Below, piece by piece: positions 12,386 to 24,890 of a stretch of DNA of 64,000 nt. Location of the stretch: positions 1 through 64,000 of the forward strand of contig JACEEZ010012027.1 in assembly GCA_016584305.1 (NCBI GenBank), written 5' to 3'. Each line of letters begins with the position of its first letter. The first letter of the stretch is position 1. This stretch comes from Chionoecetes opilio. Lineage: Eukaryota > Arthropoda > Malacostraca > Decapoda > Majidae. Below the pieces are notes generated by a model. That model was not told where the DNA came from. It saw only the letters and a list, made by a program, of their open reading frames with translations, and did no database searches. The position numbers were made by a program, and so were the translations under genes.

Positions 12386-15300
12386 AACAGAAGCCTGCGA
12401 TTTTTTTAAACAAATGACGCCGACGCAAACACCCTGATCATCTTTCCGCGGGAACAAATGAACTTAAAACAAACCAATCAGAGGCCCTCCTTACTAAATA
12501 TCGCAAGATGATGAACAAATATAAAGTAAAATCTAGTAAAATCATCGTATCTGGTATTCTTCCAAGGATCAATGCGGCAAACAGCTTCTAAAAACAAGGC
12601 CTTCAGCACAAACAATCGTCTCGCAAATCTCTGTAAAAAAGGAGTTGAATATAAAAACTTATGGGACCATTTTTATAACCAACCGATTCTTTTCCCGAAA
12701 CGGGGTCTCCACTTAAATTCATTGGTTCTGCACGACTCGGTAGGCTACTAAATGACGCGGTAACTAACTACAATCAAAAAAACTCCAGCAGGTAGAGGTT
12801 CCGACAACAACCTAAGTTTCTATCCCGCAATAAAAGTTCTCGTTCACTCAAAGCACCAAAATTTAGTTCCCGCAAAGCCCCAACTACCCATCCCGATATT
12901 AAGCTTGTTACTTTAATGCCCGTAGTATACGTAACACAATTTCATGATTTAGAGGAACTAGTTTATTCAGAAACAATACGCCATCATCGGAATTTCAGAG
13001 TCATGGATAGATACGACAAATAGAGATTTTTTGGCTGAATTTGCGTAACAGGGTATACTTTTTAAAGTTCAGAAAGAACTACGAAGAGCAGGAGGAGGTG
13101 TATTATTATATATAAAGTCCTGCCTTCATCCCCTTGTAGTATCTAAACACGAAATTGAAAACATAATGTAATTTTTTTTTCAACTAAATCGTCATTCTAA
13201 AAAAGTGTAATTTGGGCCTTGTTTATCGACCTCCAGCTCAAACAAATACAATAGACAAGAACTCTTGAACAAATATTGGAAATTAGTTCTCAGAACGAAA
13301 GCGTAATATTGGGTGATTTTAATATTCCCGTTACTAAGTTGGGGCGGCTCGCTACAATACATTCGGGCACCTCTCTATTCAATCTCCAGAAAGTGCTTTA
13401 AAACCAACACGTGGATCATCCAACGAGAGGCGAAAATATTCTAGATCTTTTTTTTAAACAACTAGCGAAAATCTTGTCAGTAACGTTAACGTCGGATCCG
13501 AATTTAGTAGCAGTGACCACCGGGCGATTACTTTCAGTATTAACATCAGTAAGACAAGCGAAGTCGAAAGTAAAAAAGTTTCTTGATTATCAAAAGGGGC
13601 AGACTTCAGAAAACAAAAAAGAATCTTAACGAACACCGATTGGAATGTTTATCTCAGAAAGTAACGACATAAATGTAGCATGGCATGAATTCACCGGTAA
13701 GCTTAACTTAGCAATACAATCCTCATACCGATGCGATATAGGCGATCTTTTCAAAACATTAAACCGAAATGGTGGACCCGCGAAATCAAGGACAGCCTTG
13801 CAGCTAAAAAGCGTGCATATGAAAAACACATAGAAACACAAAATGAGACGACAAACGCGATCACGACAGAATTAGACGAAATACGAAAAAACTCATTAAG
13901 CAGAGCAAGAAAATTTTGAAGTACGTATTGCCGAAATGAGCAAATCAAACCCTAAAGAATTCTACAGCTATGTTAAAAGGAAAAAAGTAATGACGTCAAC
14001 CATAGGACCGTTGGAAATGGAAAATGGCGAACCACAAAAAAAGAAGTATCTATGGCGGTACTCTAAATAACTTTTTTGCACAGTCTTCACAGTGAAAACA
14101 CGCAAAATCAACCCATCCCGAAAACCCAGAACAAAGGTACTTGCCTCAGCTCATTAACCTTTCAGGAATGTACATTTTGCTCGCGATAAATAACATGAAG
14201 ATAACAAAGCTCCTGGTCCTGAAAAAATTTCGCCACGCATATTAAAAGAAGCAAAGAACAAAATAGTAAAACCATTTTTCCATCTTATTTAATAAGTCTT
14301 TACTCCCCGGGAAATGTACCGTGCAAATGGAAACTAGCAAATGTTCACACCCATTTTTTAAAAAAGGAAGCAAGTCGCAGCCCGGAAACTATCGCCCAAT
14401 CAGTTTAACATCATTGCTGGAAAAAATTAATGAATCCATCATAAGAGACAAAATCGTTAAGTTCTTAGAAGAAAATGACATAATCAAGACTCGCAGCATG
14501 GATTCAGAAAAAAACGCTCATGCCTCTCAACTTACTTGATTTTTAAAATAGTGTATTCAAAATGTACGACAACACGAGGGCAGTAGACGTATTTTTAACC
14601 TCGATTTTCAAAAGCGTTCGACAAAGTTCCTCATAAGCGCCCTCATTAGAAAAGTAAAAGCTCATGGTATAACGGGCCCATCTTTCAAATTGGATAGAAA
14701 CTGGCTGTCAAATCGTAAACAAAGGGTGGTAAAAAATGGAAATTCTTCTGACTGGACCAGTGTAAATAGTGGTTGTTCCTCAAGGATCAGTTCTCGGACC
14801 TATCCTGTTCTTAATATCATAAATGACATTGACGAGGGAATCACATGCGGATATCAAAATTTTTGCTGATGACACGAAAATCACCAAACATAGCCTCTAC
14901 GAATCTCAGCGCCAAAACTCATACAAAACGCCCTTAACACGCTAACAGAATGGTCAAAAACATGGTAAGAATTTCAACCTTGACAAATGCCATGTACTAC
15001 ATATCGGTAATCCCAAACCCTCATAAAGTTACGTGATGAACGATTTCCAACTAACAAGTGTTGATAAGAAAAAGATTTAGGCGTTATAATCTCGAAAGAT
15101 CTCAACCGAATAACCAAAATTTTATAGAGGTAGTAAAAACTGCAAAAAAATTGGTTGGTTTTATTGGACGAACTTTCAGTTTCAAATCTGAAAAAGTTAA
15201 CTCCCCTCTTTTAACTCGCTTGTTCGCCCCCATCTAGAATACTGTGTGCAGTTCTGTCACCTTATTATAAAAAGGACATAGTTTAAACAGAAAAATACAG

Positions 15301-15745
15301 CGCAGAGTAACCAAAATGATACCTAGATTGCGAAATAAATCGTACGAAATCGGCTCAAAGAACTTAACTTATTCCCACTAACAAAACGAAGGATAAGAGG
15401 TGACCTCATCGAAGTATTTAAAATCTTAAAGGGAAATTTACGAACGTAGTCCAGAAAATCTTTTCACGCTAGACCGGTAAAGCTAAACTAGAAACAACGG
15501 ATTTAAAATAAGCAGGAAACGGTTTGTAACGAACGAAGAAAAGTATTTTCTTCACAAACCGTGTGAAAACGTATGGAATGGGCTGCCGTCAGACGTAGTA
15601 AACTCAAATACATAAATCATTTAAAAGTCGCCTCGATAAATATTTCATATCAAACCCCCGGTTGTCACTGTTATCTCGGAATAATAAATTTTATCTCGCG
15701 GGCCTCTAAAACTTACTCTCATTGCGTAAAAAGATTGCGAGTCGC
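12385..15745 (+). mobile_element. CR1-like LINE nested in gypsy (copy 2)
   Basis: Same element as 1750-5120: endonuclease domain about 12900-13500, RT with NYRPISLTS near 14387-14412 and the FADDT catalytic block near 14860-14880, then the C-terminal region ending near 15650. The insertion point in gypsy is the same in both copies, so insertion preceded any duplication, or the two copies are one locus. Confidence 0.8.
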
Positions 15746-15779
15746 GTCTACACAACCCCTCCCACACGTCTCAGACAGC

Positions 15780-16345
15780 CCGAGTAAACGGTCACTACTA
15801 CAACTTTTGACCTGTGACGGGCTGTGGTTCAGTAAGGGCCCTGTCAGTTAGTGACCACCATCGGATTTATATACCAGGGGGCACTGCTGCAGGGGGGATT
15901 GAAGTGCACGGCGTCCTACTTGGAAAGTTGCACTACCGCAGTGGATTGAAACGGAGCTGGGGCCTGATTGACTGCTGCCTCCCAGAAAACGCCAGGCAAG
16001 GCTGCCGCACCACCCCTGAACTTCCACACTGAGCCTACCACCAACACTACCATTAGACCCCATAACACACACAGATAGCCCGAGTTAACGGTTACCCACT
16101 ACTACTCTCGAAATGTGACGGGCTGGGGGTTCAGTTAGGGTCCTGACAGTTAGTGACCACCATCGGGATTTAAGGTACCAGGGGTCACTGCTGCAGGAGG
16201 CATTGAAGTGTACGGCGTCCTACATGGAAAGTACACAATCCGCAGGGATTGAACGGAGCTGGGGCCGATTGACTGCTGCCTCCCAAGAAAGCGCCAGGCA
16301 AAGGGTGCCGCACCACCCTTGAACCTCCACACTGTGTTCACACCA
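15780..16345 (+). repeat. two tandem copies of a ~300-bp unit (copy 2)
   Basis: Units at about 15780-16035 and 16080-16345, the same pair as at 5160-5725. Both pairs carry the same unit-specific differences, so the tandem doubling predates the larger duplication. Confidence 0.75.
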
Positions 16346-16599
16346 TTACAAAACACACATAACATGGCCTATCTATCAAGCACTAAACCTACCCCCACAA
16401 ACTAGTATTTGTTAGCCATAGATTACAGCTTTCAAAATTTCCTCACAAATTCCATGCGTTTTTCTATATTGCATGGTATCACTTCTTTTCCGGCCAGCTT
16501 CGGGTGGAGGATGGGTGGGTGGAGGAGGAGCCTTCTACTTCCTATCCTTTCTCTCTTATTTTTCTAGTTAGTGTAGTATAGTTTAAAGCAAACAGTCTT

Positions 16600-17925
16600 G
16601 TAAGGGCCTATCGGTCTGTTTCTGTTTGTGTTTCCTTTGTATTCCTTTGTATTCCTCCCACGACTTGCTCGTTGATCCCCGGCGCGGGGACATTTGCTGC
16701 ATCCCCAACCAAAACTGTCATCCCTACCGTGCACTGCGGGCGGCGAGCGTCCCTCCTGACACACCTACGCCAGGCGGTCCTGTACGACGCTCCTCTCGAG
16801 GACTTCCTCTCCTCACTTCTCGCGCTTCCGGCCCCGCCAAAAAGGATCGCAGGGTCACCACACACCATCGCCACGACGGGCCCACCTTGTATTATTCGCC
16901 GCGACGTCTGACTCCTGAAAAGCCTCTAGGCGGCGAAAAAGGAGTTTTAAACATTTACTGCAGGAGGGGGCCATTCAATCTTCCGACAACTGCTGGGCTT
17001 CAAACCCTTTTCCCTATGGTACCGAAGGCTCAAGAAGGCGAAAAGGCGCGCGTGCGGCGACTACAGGGCTCTCAGCGCCATGACTCGGCCGGATCGTACC
17101 CTATTCCACACTTGGGATTTTCACAGCATGCTACACGGGCGGTCAGTCTTTTCGAAAAATTGATCTTCTACGGGCCTTTCACCAGATCCCCGTGGCTGAC
17201 GAGGACGTGCCGAAGACTGCAGTGACGACGCCTTTCGGCCTGTTTGAGTAACCCCTACATGAATTTCGGACTACGCAATGCGGCTCAGACCTTCCAGCGC
17301 TTTATGGGGTAAAGTAGTCAGGGGACTCGACTTTGTCGTGGGGTACATCGACAACCATCCTTGTCGCCTAATCGTCCCCACCCAAAAACACGAGCTCCAC
17401 ATGCGCCAGCTGCTCCTCGCCTTCAGGATTTGGTTTAAGGATCCACCCAGTGAAGTGTGTGTTGGGTGCTCCGGGGTTGGACTTCTTGGCCACCAGAGTC
17501 ACGTCAGCGGGTTATCCCCTCCCGCAGAAGGTGTCAGCGATCGCGGACTTCCCACGGCCTCGCACGGGCAGGAAGCTCAGGGAATTTTTGGGGTGATTAA
17601 TTATTACACCGTTTTATTCCCCAAGCACCGCTCGGCTCGCCCCCTTACAGGGCCTCCTGAAGGGGTAAAGAAAAACTCACCGAAGCCCCTACAGTGGACT
17701 GATGAAGCCGAGGGAGCGTTCAACAACATCAAGCAAAAACTCGCTTCCACGACGCTCCTCGCCCACCCAGTCCCCCCAAAGCCCCCCCCGTCCTCACTAC
17801 TGACGCCTCAGCAGAAGCGATGGGCGCTGTCCTCCAGCAGAAGGTGGACATCGAAACAGGGAAAAGGGGGCCGTCAAGGGCGTGCGGGCGTGCAGGAGCA
17901 CGAGAAGCCGCCGTGACATCAAACA
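16600..17925 (+). pseudogene. gypsy RT and start of RNase H (copy 2)
   Basis: Counterpart of 5985-7300. RT blocks are readable in two or three frames: VKQ-type indels interrupt, but [19 protein letters not shown] is encoded at about 17186-17240, and GYIDN at about 17341-17356 (YIDN again, not YIDD). RNase H begins with TDASAEAMGAVLQQ-type coding at about 17800-17840, after which homology is lost. It again lacks integrase. Sharing of YIDN and the following TAA with copy 1 argues those two changes are real. Confidence 0.85.
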
Positions 17926-19258
17926 TGATAGGGCGCCGTTGGCAGGAAGCCAATGAGAGACGGAACATCATGGGGGGGCAGGAGGAAGATCATAATATAT
18001 ACGGGGAGGCAGAACATCAGGGACCACATTATCGACCAACATCAGGGAGCCACGTTTGACCAGAGAGACATCGCATATAAACCCCCTAATTAAGACAGGC
18101 AATAGACCAAGACCGTGTGCCACCATTCTGTTTCCGCTACGGTGGTACAATACTTGAATATAATGAGTAGTGGCAGGAACATAAGATGAAGATGTAGTGG
18201 CGAGCGCGTGGGTAGCTGTGTGCACAGGCAGCTTGGCGAAGTGAGAGGCAAGGCGAGGGTTCAAGGTCTGTGTGTCTGTATGTTTTCCTTATAGTAGAGT
18301 GTGGGTATGGGACAATAATTACCAACGTGGGAGACAGAAGATGAATATATTGTAGCCCAGGATTGTAGGACAGAGGATGTTGGAATATTGACCAGGCATG
18401 TGGCCTGGCCCCGAGGTGAAGCACAGACGGTGTGACCTCTATGGGGTCAGGAGAGAGAACTGAGCGAGTGCTAAATGACGGTGAGTGAGGCCGAGGTCAA
18501 ATCAAATCAAATCAACAAAAGAAAGCAGGAGGGGGGAAGTGGGGACAGGGAGAAGAATAGATGGGTGAGAGAAAGGAGGCTAGTAAGAGAAAAAGTTCCG
18601 GGGCTTAACCCGGTGCTGTAAGTGTTTGTATGTTGTTGTGGGGCGGTCTGGACACGTTTTCCCCAACTCGCACGAGCAAACAGAAACCATTCTGGGACGG
18701 CTTGACAGGCATGGGCCTCAAAAGATGGAACCCGGACACACCCAAGACAACTCCGCGCCCACATCCGCCGCCCACCGCAGGGTTTTTCAGTTTTTGTTTG
18801 ATCTTTTTGTTCTTCTTCAGGTTTGACTTGTTTTTTTTTCTTCTTTCTTCTTCTCTCTTTCTTCGTATCTTTTTTTTTTTTTTTTTTTTTTTTTTTGTTA
18901 CTTGTCTTGATTTTGGGTTATAGTTTTTACTTGTTCTGTCACTACCATGCACGCGCGCACACACCCAGCGCCACGGCCCCCCCGCACGGGCGGCTGGCAT
19001 CATTCTTAACCCCATCCCTCGATTCCAAAAAATAAACCCCAAGGAGGAAAAAATTAGTGAAAAAAATTAGTGAAAGAAGTCTGAGATTAAAAGTGTTTAT
19101 TTGTTTTTGTTTTATTTTTACCAAGAGTGGGACAGGGGGAGAAGGACTCCGTATAGCGGAGGGACCTACAGTTTTTCGGGGGGATCCCGAACCACGGACA
19201 GTGGAGGAAGGCGAGCGGAACGGAGTGGATTGTAGGGTATAAAGTTTTGGAGCAGCGT
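17925..19258. other. non-coding stretch with poly-T tract (copy 2)
   Basis: Counterpart of 7300-8635; T-rich tract at about 18830-18897. No gene seen. Confidence 0.6.
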
Positions 19259-19305
19259 AAAAAGGGTAAGATTACCTCCGTATAGGAGGTAATCTTACCC
19301 TTTTT
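19259..19305. repeat. perfect 21-bp-arm hairpin (copy 2)
   Basis: Arms 19259-19279 and 19285-19305 around GTATA, identical to 8636-8682 although flanking bases differ by indels. Confidence 0.9.
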
Positions 19306-19481
19306 TTCGCTTATATTTAGTGTTGCCATATATAGTCTACCCACCGACACAGTACAGTATATTTCCTCCGGTCAGAGATAAACTTGTCCTCAATTTCCTA
19401 GGTGATATAAGATATGAACAAACATAGGAGATTTTATAGGTTCCGTAAGGGAAAGTTTGAAGATGAATGGGAAAACCAAAA

Positions 19482-19668
19482 TGGGACCAAAATTTCCATA
19501 TCATGGGCTTGAAAAAACGTATACAATATCAAAGTGGAAATTATGACCCAAAGATTCCCTATATCAGTGGTCTTGAAAACAGCATATAAGATATCAAGTG
19601 GAAATTATGACTAAGATTCCAGATATAAGGTCTTCAAAACAGTATACCAAAGTAGAAAATGAGAACCA
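19482..19668. repeat. ~66-bp tandem repeat (copy 2)
   Basis: Same three-unit array as 8866-9058. Confidence 0.65.
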
Positions 19669-20145
19669 ATGATAAAGCGTAACTTACACACAAGTGTCAC
19701 AACAGACACAAAAATGAGGATCTACTCCTTGTCAAAGACACGCTGAAAACTCATACAGGCAAAACAAAGCGAGGAGATAGACATTCTGCAGTTATCTAAT
19801 CTCGACACCAGCTGAAAGCACAGCCAAGCCAACGAAGGACAGATGAGTTGAAGAGTGGGCGGCGGGCGTGGGCGTGGGCATGGGCGGCGGGGCGCTCAGA
19901 GAGACCCAGCAGAGGTGAGGCGCACGTGGGCGCGCGGGTGGCGCCGGGGTGTAGAGTCCACGCCTGTGTTTTGTTGGGTCTGGTACTTTATTCTTGCCCT
20001 CTGTGCAGGGTACAGCGGCCTTGTTCAATCACGTACTATTATTATTATTTTGTGTGTGTGTGTGTGTGAAAAGGGGGTACTGTAGTGACCCAATTTTGGG
20101 GCTAAACGCCAGCTGCTTAATTACCCTAAAGTTCACGCTACGCAG

Positions 20146-22020
20146 GTGTGGCTGAGGGGCGACCTGACTCAATCAATCAATCATTGGGGGCATACGCCGG
20201 GGGGCGCATCGCCTCGCCCACCCTACGACGCCACTCCCGGGGGTCACCACACACGAGTCCCCATGCAGGCTCCTTTCCCATACCAAGCAGCTCTCGATAA
20301 GAAACATCAACTTGCCCCAGCCACGAGCCTTGTGGGCGACCCCTTGGCCTCTTTCACGCCGGATTGTCTCTTACAGATACAACCCGATGCGAAGGATCGG
20401 TTTCAGGGTAGCGTGCCACATGCCCATATAGCCGGAGTTGGCGCTGACGGACTATGCAGGTAATAGGCCACGATTCAGTCTCACGGTACAATCGCTGATT
20501 GACACGTAATCATCCCAGCGATACCCCTGATTCTGCGAAGACACTTATTACCAAAGGCATCGATTCGTCTCTTCAAGTCACTATTTAGTGTCTATGTCTC
20601 ACCAACCATTGAGTAAGACAGGAATCACAAGCGACTTGAAGATCCGGATCTTTGTCTTCCTGCACAGGTACCGACAACGGCAAATACTCCTGCTGAGCGA
20701 GTCTATAAACTGTGGTCTATTCCAATCCGCCTTAAGACTTCTTGACATGACCCGCCGTCATTATGGACTGCGCTACCAAGGTATGTAAAACTTTCCAAGA
20801 TCTCAATGTCCTCGCCGCACGCATGAACAGACTGTACTGTTTCATCTAGTAAACCTCCAAACACCTGGACCTTGGTCTTAAGCCAGGAGACCTCAAGTCC
20901 CAAGGGCTTTGCCTCCTCGTGCAACGCCTCGAGAGCCATCACCAGGACCTCCAGCGACTCAGCAAAGATTACTGCATCATAGGCAAAAACAAGATCAGTG
21001 ATCTTGGCGTTGCTGACGGATGCTCCACATCACTTTGATCTACAACTTTGCCCAATACCCAGTCCATACAAGTGTTGAAAAGTGAGGGGGGCAAGGACGC
21101 ATCCTTGCCTCACTCCTGTATTAACAGGAAAGAAGCTTGATACACCTCCCCACACTTCAAGCACTCTCAGTCCCAGAATACAGACCAATCATAAAACCCA
21201 ATAATCCTTGCAGGAATCCCGCGAAGTCGCAGAAGACCCCAAGTGACTCACGATGCACTGAGTCAAACGCCTTCTTGAGATCAACATAGGCTGCAAGCAT
21301 CCCTGTCAAAACTCGCGTCGGCGTTCCACCAGGCCCACGAAGCGCTATAGGACACGATCCGTTTTTGACTTACCAGGGTAAACCAGACTGCTGAGGTCTC
21401 TGATGCTTCAGCAGATGACTGCGGATCCGTGTCAGCAATAGATGGGCAAGCACCTTGCCGGGCAGGCTGAACAGTGTAATACCGCGGTAATTGTTGCAAC
21501 AGTGTAATACCGCGGTAATTGTTGCAGTCCTGACGGTCCCCTTTCCCTTTCCGATAGGGACGAACAGCCCCCTTTCCATCAGGAGGAATGGTACCTGAGT
21601 GCCACACGGCAGTCAGGACAGCATGCAACCCGCGGATCATGGCCTCCCCCCCAGCTTTGAGCAGCTCCGCACTGATATTACAAACACCAGCTGTCTTTCC
21701 ACCCCTCAACTTTGCTACAGCCTCTCTACTTCGTCAAAAGAGGGGGCGGTTTCGTCAAGGGATCGGCATCCACTGCCTGTAACCCAGTGGTGTGAAGCTG
21801 CTCAGTTGGAGGGTCCACCGTGAAAAACTGCCCCAAAATACTCAGCCCAACGAGCCATCTGCCCATCCATGTCCGACACGAGGGGGTCCTCTGCTGTTCG
21901 AATAGCACTCGCCCCAGATGGAGACTTAGAACGAAAAGCTTCTTCAGGGATCGGCAGGCGGGGCGGAGGTCATTAGCGTTCAAATGACCCTCGACATCAA
22001 CTCGCACTACAGTCAGCGAG
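20146..22020 (-). mobile_element. RTE-like LINE, 5'-truncated, minus strand
   Basis: Non-LTR retrotransposon read from about 22020 down to a (TGAT)n tail at about 20170-20184. Protein blocks in order: a pre-RT segment (about 22000-21720); GGKTAGVCNISAELLKAG (about 21705-21650); a GITLFSLPGKVLAHLL block (about 21490-21440); VNTGVRQGCVLAP (about 21130-21090); the catalytic region near 20985-20965, which reads FAYD rather than FADD; SWLKTKVQVFGG (about 20890-20855); ESFTYLGSAVHNDGG (about 20805-20755); and a C-terminal region. The endonuclease half is absent. Several frameshifts are present. Order, motifs and microsatellite tail fit the RTE clade. A second copy on the plus strand at 38099-39287 keeps FADD. 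Confidence 0.8.
21471..21526. repeat. exact 28-bp tandem duplication inside the LINE
   Basis: The unit beginning ACAGTGTAATACCGCGG occurs twice back to back (21471-21498 and 21499-21526) and duplicates part of the RT coding sequence, shifting the frame. Confidence 0.9.
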
Positions 22021-22168
22021 GAAGACGACCAGGAGCTTACATGCTGCTGATAAATTTAAAATTTTAAAAACATGAACACCATGATGGCCGACCCTAAGAC
22101 TAAAGTAATTTCACGAAAATTTACAATATTCGCTATTTGCTGAAGCAACATCTTGGGAAATTAATGTA

Positions 22169-22429
22169 CCGTCAACAACACTATAGTCGCCACTGGACTA
22201 ATGTCACCAGGCGCCATATATTAAGAATTTTAGCATCACTACAGACTTAATTGTATGTGTCACTGAAGACATGTAGTAATTTTAGTATGTTATGTAGATA
22301 TTGTAAACTACGTACTGTACTGCACGTCTCTTCAGTGGCACATACAAGTCTGCAGTGATGCTAAAACTCGTAATATATGCCCTCCTGCGACATTAGTGCA
22401 GTGGCGACTATACATAGTGTTATTGACGG
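22169..22429. mobile_element. MITE, 261 bp, TA target
   Basis: Terminal inverted repeats of about 120 bp begin CCGTCAAYAACACTATAG and TCGCCACT. Flanking dinucleotide TA is at 22167-22168 and 22430-22431. Non-coding. The ends match those of the larger element at 44052-45794, so this is likely an internally deleted relative. Confidence 0.85.
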
Positions 22430-22464
22430 TAAATGAAATGAGATTTCATCATTCAATTTTTCAT

Positions 22465-22517
22465 AGTCATCCCTGCTACTTGACTTCCCATTGAGAAGTC
22501 AAGTAGCAGGGATGACT
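22465..22517. repeat. perfect 23-bp-arm hairpin
   Basis: Arms 22465-22487 and 22495-22517 are exact reverse complements (starting AGTCATCCCTGCTACTTGAC) with a 7-nt loop CCATTGA. Unrelated in sequence to the hairpin at 8636. Confidence 0.9.
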
Positions 22518-24890
22518 GCTACGTTGCGCAAGGCAAAACTTGCATGATAACACTGGTCGACAAAAAAAAATCGAAGATATGGTTCTGGACTAAATGAAGC
22601 TGATTATAGGTAAATTGACCCTGCTGAACTCGAATCTGATGTTCAATTAACTCTATCACGTCCAGTTTTTGAGAACCAGACGCAATTCATGAAAAAATAT
22701 GGGTAAAATCAGCAGAAATAGGTTTCACCAATGTTTTCATTTTAAACTCTTAATCTTTTCTTTTCTCAAGCCTATTTAGGGCAGTGCAGTATTTTTGAGT
22801 CAATGTGGTTTGTGCAGTGAGCAGGGGAGGGTGTGCGCGCTGCGTATTGGCGAGGGGTTAGCAGGCTGTGTAGTACATTTTTACCTACTGATCGTACAGC
22901 TATTGACATATGTTTAAACATTTTCTTTTTCTTTGCAGATATGATGTGTTTGATTTAGTGGAGTCCTAATTTTAGTTGGTTTACCATATATAGTACCTTG
23001 TACCGGGCTGTGATGGAGCGCCGTAACTGTGTGAATGCATTGGACAGTTTTTGCTACATATGTGGAATTTTTACCCCTGACAGCCTGAAGAAACCTCTTA
23101 CAAAGAATGTTAAAGCAGCTTATCTGCATTACTTCAAGTGCCGTATAGGTGATCAAGATAAGAAGTGGGCCCCTCACGTAGCATGTAACCCCTGTGTGAA
23201 CCACTTGAATGAATGGATGCGTGGCAAACGGCCATCAGGCATGGCATTCGGCATCCCAATGGTTTGGCGTGAACAAAAGGATCACAGTACTGACTGCTAC
23301 TTCTGCCTCACTAACATCAAAGGATATTCAGTAAAAACGCGAGCTAAAATCAGGTATCCTGACGTACCTTCTGCCATCAGGCCTGTGCCACATGGTCCTG
23401 ATCTCCCAGTTCCAAATGTTCAAATTGCAAGTGCTATAAGTGAATCAGATTCGAACGAGGAGGATAATCCCATGGTTACAGACTTTCAAGAAATGGCAAA
23501 CAACAGAGAGCCCAAATTCATCAGTCAGGAAATGCTACATGACCTTGCTAGGGACCTAGATCTACCCAAGGAGAAAAGTGAAGTCCTTGGATCTCGTCTC
23601 AAGGAATGGAATTTGCTACAAGAAGGAGTTCTCATCACCACGTTTCGTCGTAGACATAAAGAACTTTCAAGCTTCTTCAAGATGGAACACAAGCTCTGTT
23701 ACTGCTTTGATGTTGACACACTCATGGAACAACTTTGTGAGTCTCACACTTATGATAAGAGTGAGTGGCGGCTGTTCATAGATTCAGGAAAAAACACGCT
23801 AAAGGTCGTTCTTTTGCATAAAGGAAATAAGCTTCCGAGTGTTCCAATTGCGCATGGCCATGAAATGAGTGAAACTTATGAAACTATGAAGACTTTGTTA
23901 TCTGCTGTTAAATATGAAGAACATCAGTGGAATCTGTGTGGGGACCTGAAGGTAATCTCCTTGCTTCCAGGACTCCAGTTAGGTTACACTAAGCACATGT
24001 GTTTTCTTTGTTTGTGGGACTCTAGAGCGGACAGCAAACATTACAAACAAAAGGAATGGCCAGCACGACCGAAAGACTCACCTGGCAGGTTCAACTGTAT
24101 GTACAAACCTCTTGTTGACAGTGAAAAGGTGTACTTACCTCCATTGCATCTGAAACTTGGGTTAATGAAAAATTTTGTGAAGGCCATGGATCAAAATGGT
24201 GCTGGCTTTCAGTATTTGTTAACAAAGTTTGAACGCACTGTATCTGAAGCCAAAGTAAAGGCAGGTGTTTTCAATGGCCCTCAAATTCGTCAACTACTCA
24301 ATGATGATGACTTTGTAAAGAGCTTATCCCAGCTAACCATCACCGGCGGGCCTACGTAGGCAGTAGAGCGGCGAACGGCGGCCGCCGGCGGCAAATTGAC
24401 CTCCGTCAGCCCTCCGAAGGCCCGCTGGTGTATTTTCAGACGGGATAATTTACTATGTTGAAAATTAATGTACAGAATTTCAAGAATTTAATATTTCTAT
24501 GTGTAAACATTTTGAAACAACAGTTATATGATTATCTTGATGTAGTATTACATAAGTAGTGACAAGCAGCGGCAACTTGACGTCAATCCTCCGGAGGCGC
24601 GCTGGTACGTATTTGTAAGTGGGAAATATTCATTTCATATTATATATATTAACTCAGTAATATACATAGTATCTCAATATCGGTACCATCACTATTATTA
24701 GGCCTGTTCAAGCTATTAAAAATTGTTATAAAAGTTTTTATAATAGTTTATAGAAATTATCATATATCAGTTTATTTCAAATATTTCCAGCTTAATCAGG
24801 AACACCCAGAGATACATAGAAATAAAGATGAGATACGTACATAGGAAGGAGTTTACATGGAAAAAGGTTATCAGTTAGTCTATGTGTGTA

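Larger units (their letters stand above)
10647..20835. repeat. 10.2 kb direct duplication, copy 2
   Basis: This is the second copy of the block at 1-10225. Unlike copy 1 it continues without a break into unique sequence on its right (the rest of the RTE-like LINE to about 22020). On its left, 10227-10646 would be the sequence lying upstream of the window start if the two copies are the same locus. Confidence 0.85.
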
